In this document: positions 27,989 through 37,177 of the stretch, piece by piece | Position numbering within the stretch: position 1 is the first letter of the stretch | Layout: the number at the start of each line of letters is the position of its first letter | Assembly: GCF_025567195.1 (NCBI RefSeq) | Contig: NZ_JAOQJF010000008.1 | Location: 62,001-126,000, forward strand | Direction: 5' to 3' | DNA: 64,000 nucleotides | DNA from: Alitiscatomonas aceti | Lineage (GTDB): Bacteria; Bacillota; Clostridia; Lachnospirales; Lachnospiraceae | Position numbers and translations under genes: made by a program | The notes under the pieces: model-generated | The model's input: the letters and a program-made list of their open reading frames with translations, nothing else | Database searches by the model: none | Told to the model about the DNA's origin: nothing

Positions 27989-29314
27989 ATGAAAAAACTT
28001 TATATCCGCCGCGCCTCCGAGCTGGTGACCTGCCGGGGCTCCGCTCCCAAAAAAGGCGCGGAAATGGCCGATATCGGTCTTATAAAAAACGGAGGCGTTC
28101 TGATCCATGATGACCGGATCTTTGCCGTCGGCACCACCGAGGAGCTGGATCTCCTGGCAGGCTTTGAAGAGGGCTCCGGTCAGGTTGACGCATGTACGGA
28201 AACTGCCTCTGGCTATACGGTCCTGGACGCCTCCGGAAAGACCGTTCTTCCTGGCTTCGTGGATTCCCACACCCACTTTATCTTCGGCGGCTACCGGGCC
28301 GAGGAGTTTTCCTGGCGCTTAAAGGGCGACACCTATATGTCCATCATGGAGCGGGGAGGCGGCATCAACGCCACCGTCGGCCCCACCAGGGACGCCTCCA
28401 TCCAGGAGCTGGTTTCTGTCGGAAGAGAACGGGTGAACCGGATGCTGGAGTTCGGCGTGACCACCGTTGAGGGAAAAAGCGGCTACGGCATGGACCGGAA
28501 TACGGAATTAAAGCAGCTCCGGGCCATGAAGGAGCTGGACGCCTCCCATCCGGTGGATATCGTGACTACCTTCCTGGGCCCCCACAGCGTCCTGCCCCAG
28601 TATAAGGGAAAGGAGCGGGAATTCATCGATATGCTCTTACAGGACGTAATGCCTGTGGTCAAGGAGGAGGGACTGGCAGAGTTTGCCGATATCTTCTGCG
28701 AAAAGGGCGTGTTCGGCATTGAAGATTCTGAATACTATCTGACCAGGGCAAAGGAAATGGGCTTCAAGCTGAAGGTCCATGCCGATGAAATGAACTCTCT
28801 GGGAGGCGCAGAGCTGGCCGCCCGCACAGGCGCGTATTCCGCTGACCACCTTTTAAAGGCCTCCGACGAGGGAATCCGCCAGATGGCAAAGGCGGGCGTC
28901 ATCAGTACGCTGCTGCCGGCCACCGCTTTCTGCTTAAAAGAGCCCTTCGCCCCGGCGAGAAAGATGATCGATTCCGGCTGTGCCGTGGCCCTGGCTTCGG
29001 ATCTGAACCCCGGAAGCTGCTTTACCAACAGCATCCCCCTTCTCATAGCCCTGGGCTGCATCTATATGAATATGTCCATTGAGGAGGTGATCACTGCCCT
29101 CACCATCAACGGGGCCGCAGCCCTTGGGCGCTCTGATTCCATCGGAAGCCTGGAAAAGGGCAAAAAAGCCGATGTGGTCATCTTAAAATACCCGTCCATC
29201 CACTTTATGCCCTACCATACGGGGATCAACCTGGTGGAGACTGTCATAAAGAATGGAGACGTGGCCTACCAGAAGGAATGGGAAAGGCTCCCGGAATTGA
29301 AAAGAGAAAATTAA
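27989..29314 (+). CDS. hutI: Imidazolonepropionase
   Basis: A 441-residue metal-dependent amidohydrolase opening 4-imidazolone-5-propionate to N-formimino-L-glutamate, the substrate of ftcD. The metal-binding HTH is at His94/His96 (VDSHTHFIFGG); KVHADEMNSLGGAELAA and ALASDLNPGS are further family signatures. GTAGGAG lies about 7 bases before the ATG. It is the second gene of the hutU-hutI transcript. Confidence 0.96.
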   Translation: MKKLYIRRASELVTCRGSAPKKGAEMADIGLIKNGGVLIHDDRIFAVGTTEELDLLAGFEEGSGQVDACTETASGYTVLDASGKTVLPGFVDSHTHFIFGGYRAEEFSWRLKGDTYMSIMERGGGINATVGPTRDASIQELVSVGRERVNRMLEFGVTTVEGKSGYGMDRNTELKQLRAMKELDASHPVDIVTTFLGPHSVLPQYKGKEREFIDMLLQDVMPVVKEEGLAEFADIFCEKGVFGIEDSEYYLTRAKEMGFKLKVHADEMNSLGGAELAARTGAYSADHLLKASDEGIRQMAKAGVISTLLPATAFCLKEPFAPARKMIDSGCAVALASDLNPGSCFTNSIPLLIALGCIYMNMSIEEVITALTINGAAALGRSDSIGSLEKGKKADVVILKYPSIHFMPYHTGINLVETVIKNGDVAYQKEWERLPELKREN

Positions 29315-29319
29315 CGGAA

Positions 29320-29979
29320 ATGATTGAAATAACTGAATTTATTAAAAAATATATGGCTGCCCTGGATCAGGCCTTTCCGGACCGCGTCTGGTTTGCCGGA
29401 CTCCAGGGGAGCTACGGCCGCGAGGAGGCCACAGAAGCCAGCGACATTGATATGGTGGGAATCCTGGACCAGCTCTCCGCCAGCGATATCCATACCTATG
29501 ACGCCATGCTGGATACCCTTCCCTGCCGGGAGCTTATCTGCGGCTTCCTGTCCGGAAGACAGGAGCTGGAAAACTGGGAGCCCTCGGAGCTTTTCCAGTT
29601 CTGCCGCGACACCACCCCCATAAGAGGAAGCCTGGACCAGGTGCTCTCCTCTGTCACCAGCGCCGATATAGCCCGGGCCATAAAGTCCGGCGCCTGCGGT
29701 GTCTACCACGGCTGTGTCCACAATATGCTCTATGAAAAAAGCGAGGATATTTTAAAGGGACTCTATAAATCTGCCTCCTTTGTCCTCCAGGCGGTCCACT
29801 TCCAGAGGACCGGAGTTTATGTACGGCATATGGCGGATCTGGTATCTGTCCTGCCCCCAGAGGAAAGCGCCGTTCTCCAGACCTTTATGGAACTGAAGGG
29901 AGGAAGACCGGTTGCCTTTGATGCCATGTCGGAGCAGCTTTTTTCCTGGGCAGGGAAATGGGCGGGGGCGCCCAGATAA
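29320..29979 (+). CDS. Nucleotidyltransferase-fold protein
   Basis: A 219-residue protein with a DNA polymerase beta-type nucleotidyltransferase signature (GLQGSYGREEATEASDIDMVGILD: the GS motif and the two metal-binding Asp of SDID). The C-terminal half is helical, as in minor nucleotidyltransferases and HEPN-like partners. It starts 5 bases after the hutI stop, probably by coupled translation since no strong ribosome site is seen. Its substrate is unknown; a link to histidine use is only positional. Confidence 0.75.
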   Translation: MIEITEFIKKYMAALDQAFPDRVWFAGLQGSYGREEATEASDIDMVGILDQLSASDIHTYDAMLDTLPCRELICGFLSGRQELENWEPSELFQFCRDTTPIRGSLDQVLSSVTSADIARAIKSGACGVYHGCVHNMLYEKSEDILKGLYKSASFVLQAVHFQRTGVYVRHMADLVSVLPPEESAVLQTFMELKGGRPVAFDAMSEQLFSWAGKWAGAPR

Positions 29980-29985
29980 AACAGA

Positions 29986-30036
29986 GAGCCAGCCCCGGCA
30001 AACGCCGCTGTGGGGCTGGCTCCAGAAGCCTTTTTC
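29986..30036. terminator. Terminator between hut operon and metK
   Basis: GAGCCAGCCCC and GGGGCTGGCTC form a perfect 11-base stem (29986-30022), followed on plus by CAGAAGCCTTTTTC. It can serve the plus hut operon and, less well, the convergent metK gene. Confidence 0.82.
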
Positions 30037-30051
30037 TTCTATATTCTGTTC

Positions 30052-31239
30052 TTACAGATATTTCTTCAGCACATCCACCTTGTCTAACTTCTCCCACGGC
30101 AGATCCACATCGGTCCTTCCGAAATGGCCGTAAGCCGCAGTCTGCTTGTAGATGGGGCGGCGGAGATCTAACATCTTAATGATCCCGGCCGGGCGGAGGT
30201 CAAAGTGTTCGCGGATGATCTCCACGAGCCTGTCATCGGAAAGCTTTCCAGTTCCAAAGGTATCCACCTCGATGGAAGTGGGATGGGCCACGCCAATGGC
30301 GTAGGAAAGCTGGACCTCACACTTATCGGCAAGTCCGGCAGCAACCATGTTCTTGGCCACATAACGGGCCGCATAAGCTGCGGAACGGTCCACCTTGGTG
30401 CAGTCCTTACCGGAGAATGCGCCGCCGCCGTGACGGGCATATCCGCCGTAGGTGTCAACAATGATCTTTCTTCCAGTCAGTCCGCTGTCGCCGTGGGGTC
30501 CTCCGATCACGAAACGGCCTGTGGGATTGATATAAAACTTCGTGTTTTCGTCCACCATTCCTGCCGGAAGCACCGGATCGAACACATACTTCCGGATGTC
30601 CTCATGGATCTGCTCCTGGGTCACAGCATCATCGTGCTGGGTGGATAAAACAACGGCGTCCAGACGGTACGGCTTTCCGTTTTCGTCGTACTCCACCGTC
30701 ACCTGGCTCTTTCCGTCGGGTCTTAAATATTTAAGTGTGCCGTCCTTTCTCACCTTGGTAAGCTGCCTTGTCAGCTTATGGGCCAGGGAGATCGGATAGG
30801 GCATATATTCCTCTGTCTCGTTGCTGGCAAAGCCGAACATCATACCCTGGTCTCCGGCGCCGATGGCATCCAGCTCATCCTCGGTCATGGTCTTCTCTCT
30901 GGCTTCCAGGGCTTTGTTTACGCCCATGGCAATATCCGTGGACTGCTCGTCGATGGCGACCACAACGCCGCAGGTATCGCAGTCGAAGCCGTATTTGGCC
31001 CGGTCATAGCCGATCTCGCGGACCGTCTCGCGGACGATCTTCTGGATGTCCACATATGCGTTGGTGGTGATCTCACCCATGACCATCACAAGGCCTGTGG
31101 TGGCGCAGGTCTCACATGCCACACGGCTCATGGGGTCCTTCTCCATCAGTGCGTCCAGGATCGCATCAGAGATCGCGTCGCACATTTTATCCGAATGTCC
31201 CTCTGTTACGGACTCAGATGTAAAAAGTCTCTTTTCCAT
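30052..31239 (-). CDS. metK: S-adenosylmethionine synthetase
   Basis: A 395-residue MetK, making SAM from methionine and ATP. Signatures are TEGHSDKMCDAISDAILDALM at the N-terminus, GAGDQGMMFGFA (ATP loop) and GGGAFSGKDCTKVDRSAAY. The length is typical. GAGAGGAG sits upstream of the ATG. Expression is controlled by the SAM-I riboswitch in its leader, a direct product-feedback loop. Confidence 0.98.
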   Translation of the reverse strand: MEKRLFTSESVTEGHSDKMCDAISDAILDALMEKDPMSRVACETCATTGLVMVMGEITTNAYVDIQKIVRETVREIGYDRAKYGFDCDTCGVVVAIDEQSTDIAMGVNKALEAREKTMTEDELDAIGAGDQGMMFGFASNETEEYMPYPISLAHKLTRQLTKVRKDGTLKYLRPDGKSQVTVEYDENGKPYRLDAVVLSTQHDDAVTQEQIHEDIRKYVFDPVLPAGMVDENTKFYINPTGRFVIGGPHGDSGLTGRKIIVDTYGGYARHGGGAFSGKDCTKVDRSAAYAARYVAKNMVAAGLADKCEVQLSYAIGVAHPTSIEVDTFGTGKLSDDRLVEIIREHFDLRPAGIIKMLDLRRPIYKQTAAYGHFGRTDVDLPWEKLDKVDVLKKYL

Positions 31240-31317
31240 TTTTTCTCCTCTCTGGTTTCAGGGGCGCGCAGGGCACGCCGGCACTGTCTGCCAGCTCCTC
31301 TTTCCGTATCCCGCGCA

Positions 31318-31489
31318 TAAAAAAAGTCCGCTCACATTCATAAGCGGACTTGACAAAGCTACTCCATCAAATCCTCTTATTGCTCGATTTCTCGCTCAGG
31401 CTGGCACCTTCCTGCCCTCTCGCACCGCGATTAACAGGGGTTGCCGTGACTTCACAGGTCCTATGTACCTCCATCACTCTGAATAAGGG
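31318..31489 (-). promoter_or_regulatory. SAM-I (S-box) riboswitch of metK
   Basis: On the minus strand the aptamer (about 31374-31489) begins CTTATTCAGAGTGATGGAGG, has the CACGGCAACC kink-turn core and GGAAGGTGCCA, and closes with CGAGCAATAAG pairing to the start (P1). The expression platform is the terminator at 31319-31350. High SAM should favour termination before metK. Confidence 0.95.
31319..31350 (-). terminator. Riboswitch-controlled terminator of metK
   Basis: AGTCCGCT (31343-31350 read on minus) and AGCGGACT (31325-31332) form a perfect 8-base stem with a 10-base loop, followed by TTTTTTT. It lies 80 bases before the metK start. Confidence 0.92.
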
Positions 31490-31564
31490 ATAAAACTGAA
31501 TATTCTACGAACTTTTTTATTTTGTTTTCCGGCAGCCAGGAGCCGCCGTTGAGTTACAGCCAAT

Positions 31565-31593
31565 ATACTAGCCGATTCCTTTCCAAATGTCAA
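31565..31593 (-). promoter_or_regulatory. Promoter of the metK transcript
   Basis: On the minus strand a perfect -35 TTGACA (31588-31593), a 17-base spacer and -10 TAGTAT (31565-31570), about 75 bases before the S-box aptamer. Confidence 0.75.
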
Positions 31594-31623
31594 TAGGAAA
31601 TTTGAAATTTACGCGGAACCTGT

Positions 31624-32916
31624 CTAGCCCACCCGGAGCTTAAACTTCTGGGCTTCCTTCTCAGAATCCACCCGCTCGATGCATGCGCCCAGGGAGCGGA
31701 GCTTCTCTTCAAAGTTTTCGTAGCCCCGTTCAATGTAGCCGATCTCGTCCACCACCGTATAGCCCTCGGCGGCCAGTCCGGCCAGTACCAGGGCCGCTCC
31801 GGCTCTGAGATCGGGAGCCACCACCTGTGCGCCGGTGAACATGCTGACGCCGTCCACAATGGCCACAGAGCCTTCAACCTTGATGTTTGCTCCCATGCGG
31901 GACAGCTCATCCACGTATTTGAAGCGGTTTTCAAAAATACTCTCTGTCACCACACTGGTTCCGTCAGCCAGAGCCAGGGCCACAGTCATCTGGGGCTGCA
32001 TATCTGTTGGGAAACCGGGATACGGCAGGGTCTTAAAATTCATATGGCGCTGCTTCGGTTTTCCCACCACACGGATCTCTTCGTCAAACTCCACCACCTC
32101 GCAGCCCATCTCCATGAGCTTTGCGGAAATAGCCTCCAGGTGCTTGGGGATCACGTTCTTCACCGTGATGTCTCCGCGGGTCACTGCGGCCGCGCACATA
32201 AAGGTCCCGGCCTCGATCTGGTCGGGGATGATGGAGTATGTGGTTCCATGGAGATGCCGCACGCCGCGGATCCGGATCACATCCGTACCGGCTCCCTTGA
32301 TGTTGGCGCCCATGCTGTTTAAAAAGTTGGCCACGTCCACCACATGGGGCTCCTTGGCCACATTCTCTAAGATCGTTTCTCCCTCAGCCATGGTGGCGGC
32401 CATCATGATGTTGATGGTAGCGCCCACGGAAACCACATCCAGGTAGATATGGCTGGCCACCAGGTCGATGGCATGGGCGATCACTGCCCCGCGCATGATG
32501 GATACGTCAGAGCCCAGGGCACGGAAGCCCTTTAAATGCTGGTCAATGGGTCTGCTTCCGATGGTGCAACCGCCGGGAAGCGGAACCTCCGCGCTCTTAT
32601 ACTTTCCAAGAAGTGCACCAATGAAGTAATAGGATGCGCGGATCTTGCGCATATGCTCATCTTCCACGGTCACTGCGTGGATATCCCTGGCATTGATCCG
32701 TACTGTGTGCCTGTCGGGCCGCTCCACCTTAGCGCCCAGGTGCCGGATCGCATCCAGCAGTGCGTTGATATCGCTTACATCCGGCAGGTTCTCGATCACC
32801 ACATCCTCATCGGTCATGATGGACGCCGCCAGGATCCCCAGAGCCGCATTTTTTGCTCCGCTGATGGTCACGTCTCCCACCAGGGGGTTGCCGCCCTTCA
32901 TAATATATTGTTCCAT
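31624..32916 (-). CDS. murA: UDP-N-acetylglucosamine 1-carboxyvinyltransferase
   Basis: A 430-residue MurA, catalysing the first committed step of peptidoglycan synthesis by transferring enolpyruvate from PEP to UDP-GlcNAc. Lys22-Asn23 (GAKNAAL) and the catalytic, fosfomycin-reactive Cys117 (LPGGCTIGSRPIDQHLKGF) are present. The length is typical. It is preceded by its own promoter. Many Bacillota carry two murA copies, and this one alone does not show which it is. Confidence 0.96.
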   Translation of the reverse strand: MEQYIMKGGNPLVGDVTISGAKNAALGILAASIMTDEDVVIENLPDVSDINALLDAIRHLGAKVERPDRHTVRINARDIHAVTVEDEHMRKIRASYYFIGALLGKYKSAEVPLPGGCTIGSRPIDQHLKGFRALGSDVSIMRGAVIAHAIDLVASHIYLDVVSVGATINIMMAATMAEGETILENVAKEPHVVDVANFLNSMGANIKGAGTDVIRIRGVRHLHGTTYSIIPDQIEAGTFMCAAAVTRGDITVKNVIPKHLEAISAKLMEMGCEVVEFDEEIRVVGKPKQRHMNFKTLPYPGFPTDMQPQMTVALALADGTSVVTESIFENRFKYVDELSRMGANIKVEGSVAIVDGVSMFTGAQVVAPDLRAGAALVLAGLAAEGYTVVDEIGYIERGYENFEEKLRSLGACIERVDSEKEAQKFKLRVG

Positions 32917-33021
32917 TCTGCACCTCTATATCCGCTGTACCGCCTTCCGGAAGCGCCGGAAAGCGGTCTGATTTCTATAATTCCCGCAAACACTCTCATT
33001 TGCTTATACTTCGACTAGTAA

Positions 33022-33049
33022 ATTATAGCATAGATTCGGGATTTGTAAA
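33022..33049 (-). promoter_or_regulatory. Promoter of murA
   Basis: On the minus strand -35 TTTACA (33044-33049), a 16-base spacer and a perfect -10 TATAAT (33022-33027), about 100 bases before the ATG. Confidence 0.65.
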
Positions 33050-33071
33050 GTAGGGATTTTCCTTTGCCGGA

Positions 33072-35567
33072 TCAGAGCGGAAGGCAGCAGATATAGTCGC
33101 TGCCAAGGCTTTCAAACCGGGCTCTGGCCTCCTCCATGGGAATGGTCATACTCTGGGCTGCGGACGGATCCCAGATCCGGACATGGGTCTGGTCATAGCC
33201 GGTCAGGTACAGAAAGCTTCCTTCCCCGGTATACAAGAGCACTGGCTGGTTCCGGCAGACGAAAAACAGCGCTGCATTTAAGGAGCTCCCCGAGGCGTCC
33301 AGAAGAAGGGCGTCGCCCTCCCTCCGGCTGGTTCCCGTAAACTCCGTTCTGTAACGGTCCAGCTTCCGGGTGGCGGTATTCAGATCCCGGATGAAATAGG
33401 AGCCCGGACGGCTGGCCCTCTCCCACACCAGATCGTGCTTTCCAAAGGTCACGAAGCCCATGGGATCATACGCTGCGTCAGCCGCATCGGCAAAGCTGGA
33501 ATAGATCCCAATGAGCCGTCCACGGCCATAAGCGTAAAACTTTTCCTCCACGCCAGAGGCCTGAGCCTCCATATGGATCTCATTATTCTCCTCCCGCACC
33601 GTTTTTTTCGGGGAAATGGTCCGGATCTTCTGGGAAGCGGAAATATCCTGGCCCAGCTGCACAAAATAAACCCGTCCCTTCACATCCGACGCATACCAGC
33701 CGATATCGTCCATCTTTCCAGGAAGGACCTTTGCGTTGCACACCAGGGTCTCCTCCTCGGCCTCTCCGAAAAAGCCGCCGTCCCGGTCGGACACCAGCTC
33801 CAGGTGGATCCGGCTTTCGTCCACGGCCACGTCCCGGATGTACTTTCCGCTCTTTTCGTAGTGCATGGCGCTGGCCATGTTCTGGTCGATGATATCCAGG
33901 GATTTCAGATATAAGCCCATGGTGCGCCCGTTGGATATGATATGATCCCCATATTCTCCGATCCCGTACACGCAGTCGCTTCCCACAAAGCCCAGGATCC
34001 TGTACGCATCGCTCTTTCCGTCTCCGATCTGGGTCTTGTCTCCTGTATCCAGGTCCATGATATGGAGCATCCTGGAATCATAGATCCCCGTATCCTCCTG
34101 CCAGGCCAGCCGGGACCCATCGGAGCTGACCGCAAACCGTTCCTCATCCAGCCCTGAAGCCACCACCACATACTCGTGGCTGTTCAGATCGATCCCATAA
34201 ACGCTTCCGCCCATATACATGTAAAAAATACCGTTCTGTCCCTTATGGGCCAGGCGGGCCAGATCCAGCCGGAGCTCGCTGTACGGCTCGGCGGCCGGAA
34301 GGAAGAACTGTTCCGTCAGCGTATTGGATTCTGCCTCATAACGGTAATAGGAAACGCCTGTGTATCCCTCTCTGCCGCCCCGGTTCATATAGCCGTAGAC
34401 CAGGAAATCCACAGCCCCCCCGTCGGACACCTCCAGGATCTCCACCCCGTGGCGGTCCTGGAGGGCCCGGAGGTCGTCCGTGTTCCAGCCTCCGAAGGCA
34501 AAAATGCAGATGCTGTCTCCCTCCTCCCGGTCATAGGCCCACAGCTCCCGGTTGGTCACAAAGGCCGTATACCGGCCGCTTTCGCTTTTCTTTGCGTACA
34601 GCCCGGCTCCATCGGAGATCCCCAGAAGAATGCGCTTTCCTGAGAAAAGCTCCCGGCTGCCGGAAAAGAGCTGGTTCATGGTCCTTTCATAATCCATCAT
34701 ATAGATTCGCTGGCTGCTCCACTTTAAAGTGAAGTTCTCCGTCACCCCATAGACCTCTGTCTCCCCGCCGTCCGCTCCTCCGGCTCCGCCGTCTGCCTCC
34801 CTGGTCACATAGTATTCCAGCTCGATATTAGCCAGATCACCGGAAAGCTCCTTAAGGGACGCAAAGACCGTTTCTCCCCGGGACACGCCCAGGCTTCCCC
34901 AGGTCATCTGGGTAAAGCTGTTTTTCAGGGTGACCGTTCCGAAGCTGGAATTATCCGCGCTGGGCGTCGACTCCATATAGGTGGTCAGCTCCTGGGCCGA
35001 ATCATAGTGGAAGGTCTTCTGGGAAAAGTCCTCCGCCAGGGCCAGCATCTGGGCTGCATGATCATTGTCCGTCTCCAGGATCCGGGCGTAGTACCAGGCG
35101 CTGGTCCCATCCGAAAGGACCGCCTGGATCCCCAGCTGATACTGGGTCTCCGGCTCCAGAAGGTTCTGGACTGGCAGAACTGCGTTTATCTGACCGTTTT
35201 CCTCGGTCCAGTCCGTGACCATGGTGCGCTCCACCAGATGGGTCATGTCCATGGTCCGGATCTCATACTGCAGTGTCTTTATTTCATCTCCATACTGGAT
35301 CCGGATGGGAAGCCTGCGGTCCTCCGGCAGCACCAGGAGGCTGTCACGTTCTGCTGTGACAGCCAGCTCCTCCCGGTGGCCGAATAACGGCGCCAGCTCC
35401 CGTCCCAGAGCCGTGGGATATACCACCGGAAGCTCTGCCTCGCCCATGGCTGTATACACGACGCCTGTTTTATTCTCTTCCTTCCGGCCCAGGGGCCAGA
35501 CAAAATAAATGATGGCTGCCGCCACAAAGATCAGCGCCAGCACTGCAATTTTTTTTCCTGTTTTCAT
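33072..35567 (-). CDS. Membrane-anchored protein of unknown function, beta-rich
   Basis: I do not recognise this 831-residue protein. An uncleaved N-terminal anchor (residues 6-25, IAVLALIFVAAAIIYFVWPLG) follows a short basic cytoplasmic end, so the bulk should face outward. The ectodomain is rich in beta-strand and has blade-like segments suggestive of a WD40/TolB-type propeller (SSDGSRLAWQEDTGIYDSRMLHIMDLDTGDKTQIG; GFVGSDCVYGIGEYGDHI). The N-terminal 180 residues look like a separate fibronectin-like region. It may act as an envelope or sporulation-type surface protein, but that is speculation. It follows the 128-residue gene on the same strand. Confidence 0.8.
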   Translation of the reverse strand: MKTGKKIAVLALIFVAAAIIYFVWPLGRKEENKTGVVYTAMGEAELPVVYPTALGRELAPLFGHREELAVTAERDSLLVLPEDRRLPIRIQYGDEIKTLQYEIRTMDMTHLVERTMVTDWTEENGQINAVLPVQNLLEPETQYQLGIQAVLSDGTSAWYYARILETDNDHAAQMLALAEDFSQKTFHYDSAQELTTYMESTPSADNSSFGTVTLKNSFTQMTWGSLGVSRGETVFASLKELSGDLANIELEYYVTREADGGAGGADGGETEVYGVTENFTLKWSSQRIYMMDYERTMNQLFSGSRELFSGKRILLGISDGAGLYAKKSESGRYTAFVTNRELWAYDREEGDSICIFAFGGWNTDDLRALQDRHGVEILEVSDGGAVDFLVYGYMNRGGREGYTGVSYYRYEAESNTLTEQFFLPAAEPYSELRLDLARLAHKGQNGIFYMYMGGSVYGIDLNSHEYVVVASGLDEERFAVSSDGSRLAWQEDTGIYDSRMLHIMDLDTGDKTQIGDGKSDAYRILGFVGSDCVYGIGEYGDHIISNGRTMGLYLKSLDIIDQNMASAMHYEKSGKYIRDVAVDESRIHLELVSDRDGGFFGEAEEETLVCNAKVLPGKMDDIGWYASDVKGRVYFVQLGQDISASQKIRTISPKKTVREENNEIHMEAQASGVEEKFYAYGRGRLIGIYSSFADAADAAYDPMGFVTFGKHDLVWERASRPGSYFIRDLNTATRKLDRYRTEFTGTSRREGDALLLDASGSSLNAALFFVCRNQPVLLYTGEGSFLYLTGYDQTHVRIWDPSAAQSMTIPMEEARARFESLGSDYICCLPL

Positions 35568-35624
35568 TCAGTTCTCTTCCTGTCTGCCTTTTCTTCCGGA
35601 CGGCGTATCCTGTACGCCGGTCCT

Positions 35625-36011
35625 TTAACTGATCGCCCGCCGCCGTAAGATCTCCTGGAGGGTCAGAAGCCAGACCAGATCCTGGTCTGGGTCCTCCCCC
35701 TGTTCCCGCATCTTTTCGAGGATCCGGTTCCGGATCCCCAGCAGCAGTACCCGGTCCGGGTATTCATCATAAATGGGGCTTCCCGGGTGATCGTACCGGT
35801 CACAGCACGCCTCCACAAAGCTCTGGCAGCGTCTGACGGACCGGGGATACAGCCCCTTAAAATATTCCGGATCCCGGAAACGGCGTTTTTCCAGAGCCGC
35901 GCTCCGGCGTCCCGCCTGTTCCTCTCTCCGGTACAGCATGTATGGCATCAGATCCCCACTCCGCTCCATGGCATGGAGGGCCTGGGGATAGCCGCGATAG
36001 ATCCTTTCCAT
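35625..36011 (-). CDS. Small hypothetical protein
   Basis: A 128-residue, Arg-rich protein with no recognised domain (MERIYRGYPQALHAMERSGDLMPYMLYRREEQAGRR; ends DLVWLLTLQEILRRRAIS). The start at 36011 is chosen for GGAG about 11 bases upstream; the frame stays open to 36086, so a longer protein is possible. There is no signal peptide or membrane segment. It sits between the sugar nucleotidyltransferase and the membrane-anchored protein, all on minus, and may be cotranscribed with them. Confidence 0.6.
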   Translation of the reverse strand: MERIYRGYPQALHAMERSGDLMPYMLYRREEQAGRRSAALEKRRFRDPEYFKGLYPRSVRRCQSFVEACCDRYDHPGSPIYDEYPDRVLLLGIRNRILEKMREQGEDPDQDLVWLLTLQEILRRRAIS

Positions 36012-36089
36012 AAAAGTTCCCGCTCCTTTTCCTGTAAATCCCTTTGGGATCATAATATGCAGGAAGGAGCGGGAAGCGCACTTCAATAT

Positions 36090-37010
36090 TTAAAACAGCT
36101 TCTCCGGGTAAACGCCTTCATCCACCAGCCTGCGGATCGAGGCCACCACCGCCGGTTTATCTTCTTTATATGTGACTCCGAACCATTTATCCCGTGTTTC
36201 CAGTACGCGGACTCTGGCCTTTCCGGTACGGATGCACTGGTCGATCATGGCCGGGAGCAGATACTCGGCCTTTACGTCACCCTCCTTCACATTTCCCAGG
36301 AACTCCGGAAAGCCCTTTTCCAGCTCCTTTAAAAAACCCATGGGCAGACCGAACATATTCATGGAAACGTGCTGTCCGGCTTCCACAGTCACCGGATTTC
36401 CGTCGTTGTCAGACGCATGCATTCCATCTGCGTCCTGGTAAATATCGTAGGTCTCCGTCACCTTGGCAAGGCACCCGTTTTCATCCACTGTGGCCACGCC
36501 CCTGGTAACACCTCCGTTCTCACTTAAAGTATTGGACAAAATAAAGCCCGCCATACACATATCGTAGCAGTCTCCGTCCTCGTCCATCTCGTTTACCATA
36601 TAGTCATGGATCTTTTTAAATCCTTCTTTTCCATAATAGTCGTCGGCATTGATCACCAGGAAGGGCTCGTGGATCACGTTTCTGGCTGCCAGAACGGCCT
36701 GTCCCGTTCCCCAGGGCTTTTTCCGGCCCTCCGGCACTGTAAATCCCTCCGGCAGGTCATCCATCTCCTGGAATGCATATTCCACCGGAGCCACCTTTTC
36801 GATCCGGTTTCCGATGATCTCCTTAAAATCCTTTTCCAGATCCTTTCTGATGATGAAAATGATCTTATTAAAACCGGCCTCCAGGGCGTCGTGGATGGAA
36901 TAATCCATGATGATCTCGCCGTTGGGCCCCACCGGCTCCAGCTGTTTGATCCCGCCGCCGAACCGGCTTCCGATCCCGGCCGCCATGATAACAAGGGACG
37001 TCTGCTTCAT
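36090..37010 (-). CDS. Sugar-phosphate nucleotidyltransferase family protein
   Basis: A 306-residue GT-A-fold nucleotidyltransferase, with MKQTSLVIMAAGIGSRFGGGIKQLEPVGPNGEIIMDYS as the NTP-binding signature (G-x-G-x-R...K), NADDYYG as the metal-binding Asp pair and KPWGTGQAVLAA. It is related to glucose-1-phosphate thymidylyl- or UTP-transferases and probably makes an NDP-sugar; the base and sugar are not determinable here. The start at 37010 has GAGGAGG 8 bases upstream. Confidence 0.85.
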   Translation of the reverse strand: MKQTSLVIMAAGIGSRFGGGIKQLEPVGPNGEIIMDYSIHDALEAGFNKIIFIIRKDLEKDFKEIIGNRIEKVAPVEYAFQEMDDLPEGFTVPEGRKKPWGTGQAVLAARNVIHEPFLVINADDYYGKEGFKKIHDYMVNEMDEDGDCYDMCMAGFILSNTLSENGGVTRGVATVDENGCLAKVTETYDIYQDADGMHASDNDGNPVTVEAGQHVSMNMFGLPMGFLKELEKGFPEFLGNVKEGDVKAEYLLPAMIDQCIRTGKARVRVLETRDKWFGVTYKEDKPAVVASIRRLVDEGVYPEKLF

Positions 37011-37107
37011 TTTCGTATCCTCCTCGCAAAATCTTGATTTTATCATACCACAACCCACAGGGCTTTTCAATTCGTGACTTCTTAAGAAATTGTGAATAGT
37101 TTTCATG

Positions 37108-37162
37108 TAAAAATGGGCTGCTGCAAAAGAGAGGTTCAAAACCTTCTCTTTTACAGCAGCCC
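37108..37162 (-). terminator. Terminator of the yedF-activase-dehydratase operon
   Basis: A long near-perfect inverted repeat has outer arms GGGCTGCTG/CAGCAGCCC (37115-37123 with 37154-37162) and inner AAAAGAGA-GGTT pairing. On minus it is followed by ATTTTT. It lies 16 bases after the dehydratase stop. Confidence 0.88.
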
Positions 37163-37177
37163 CAGGGCATCCTGATC

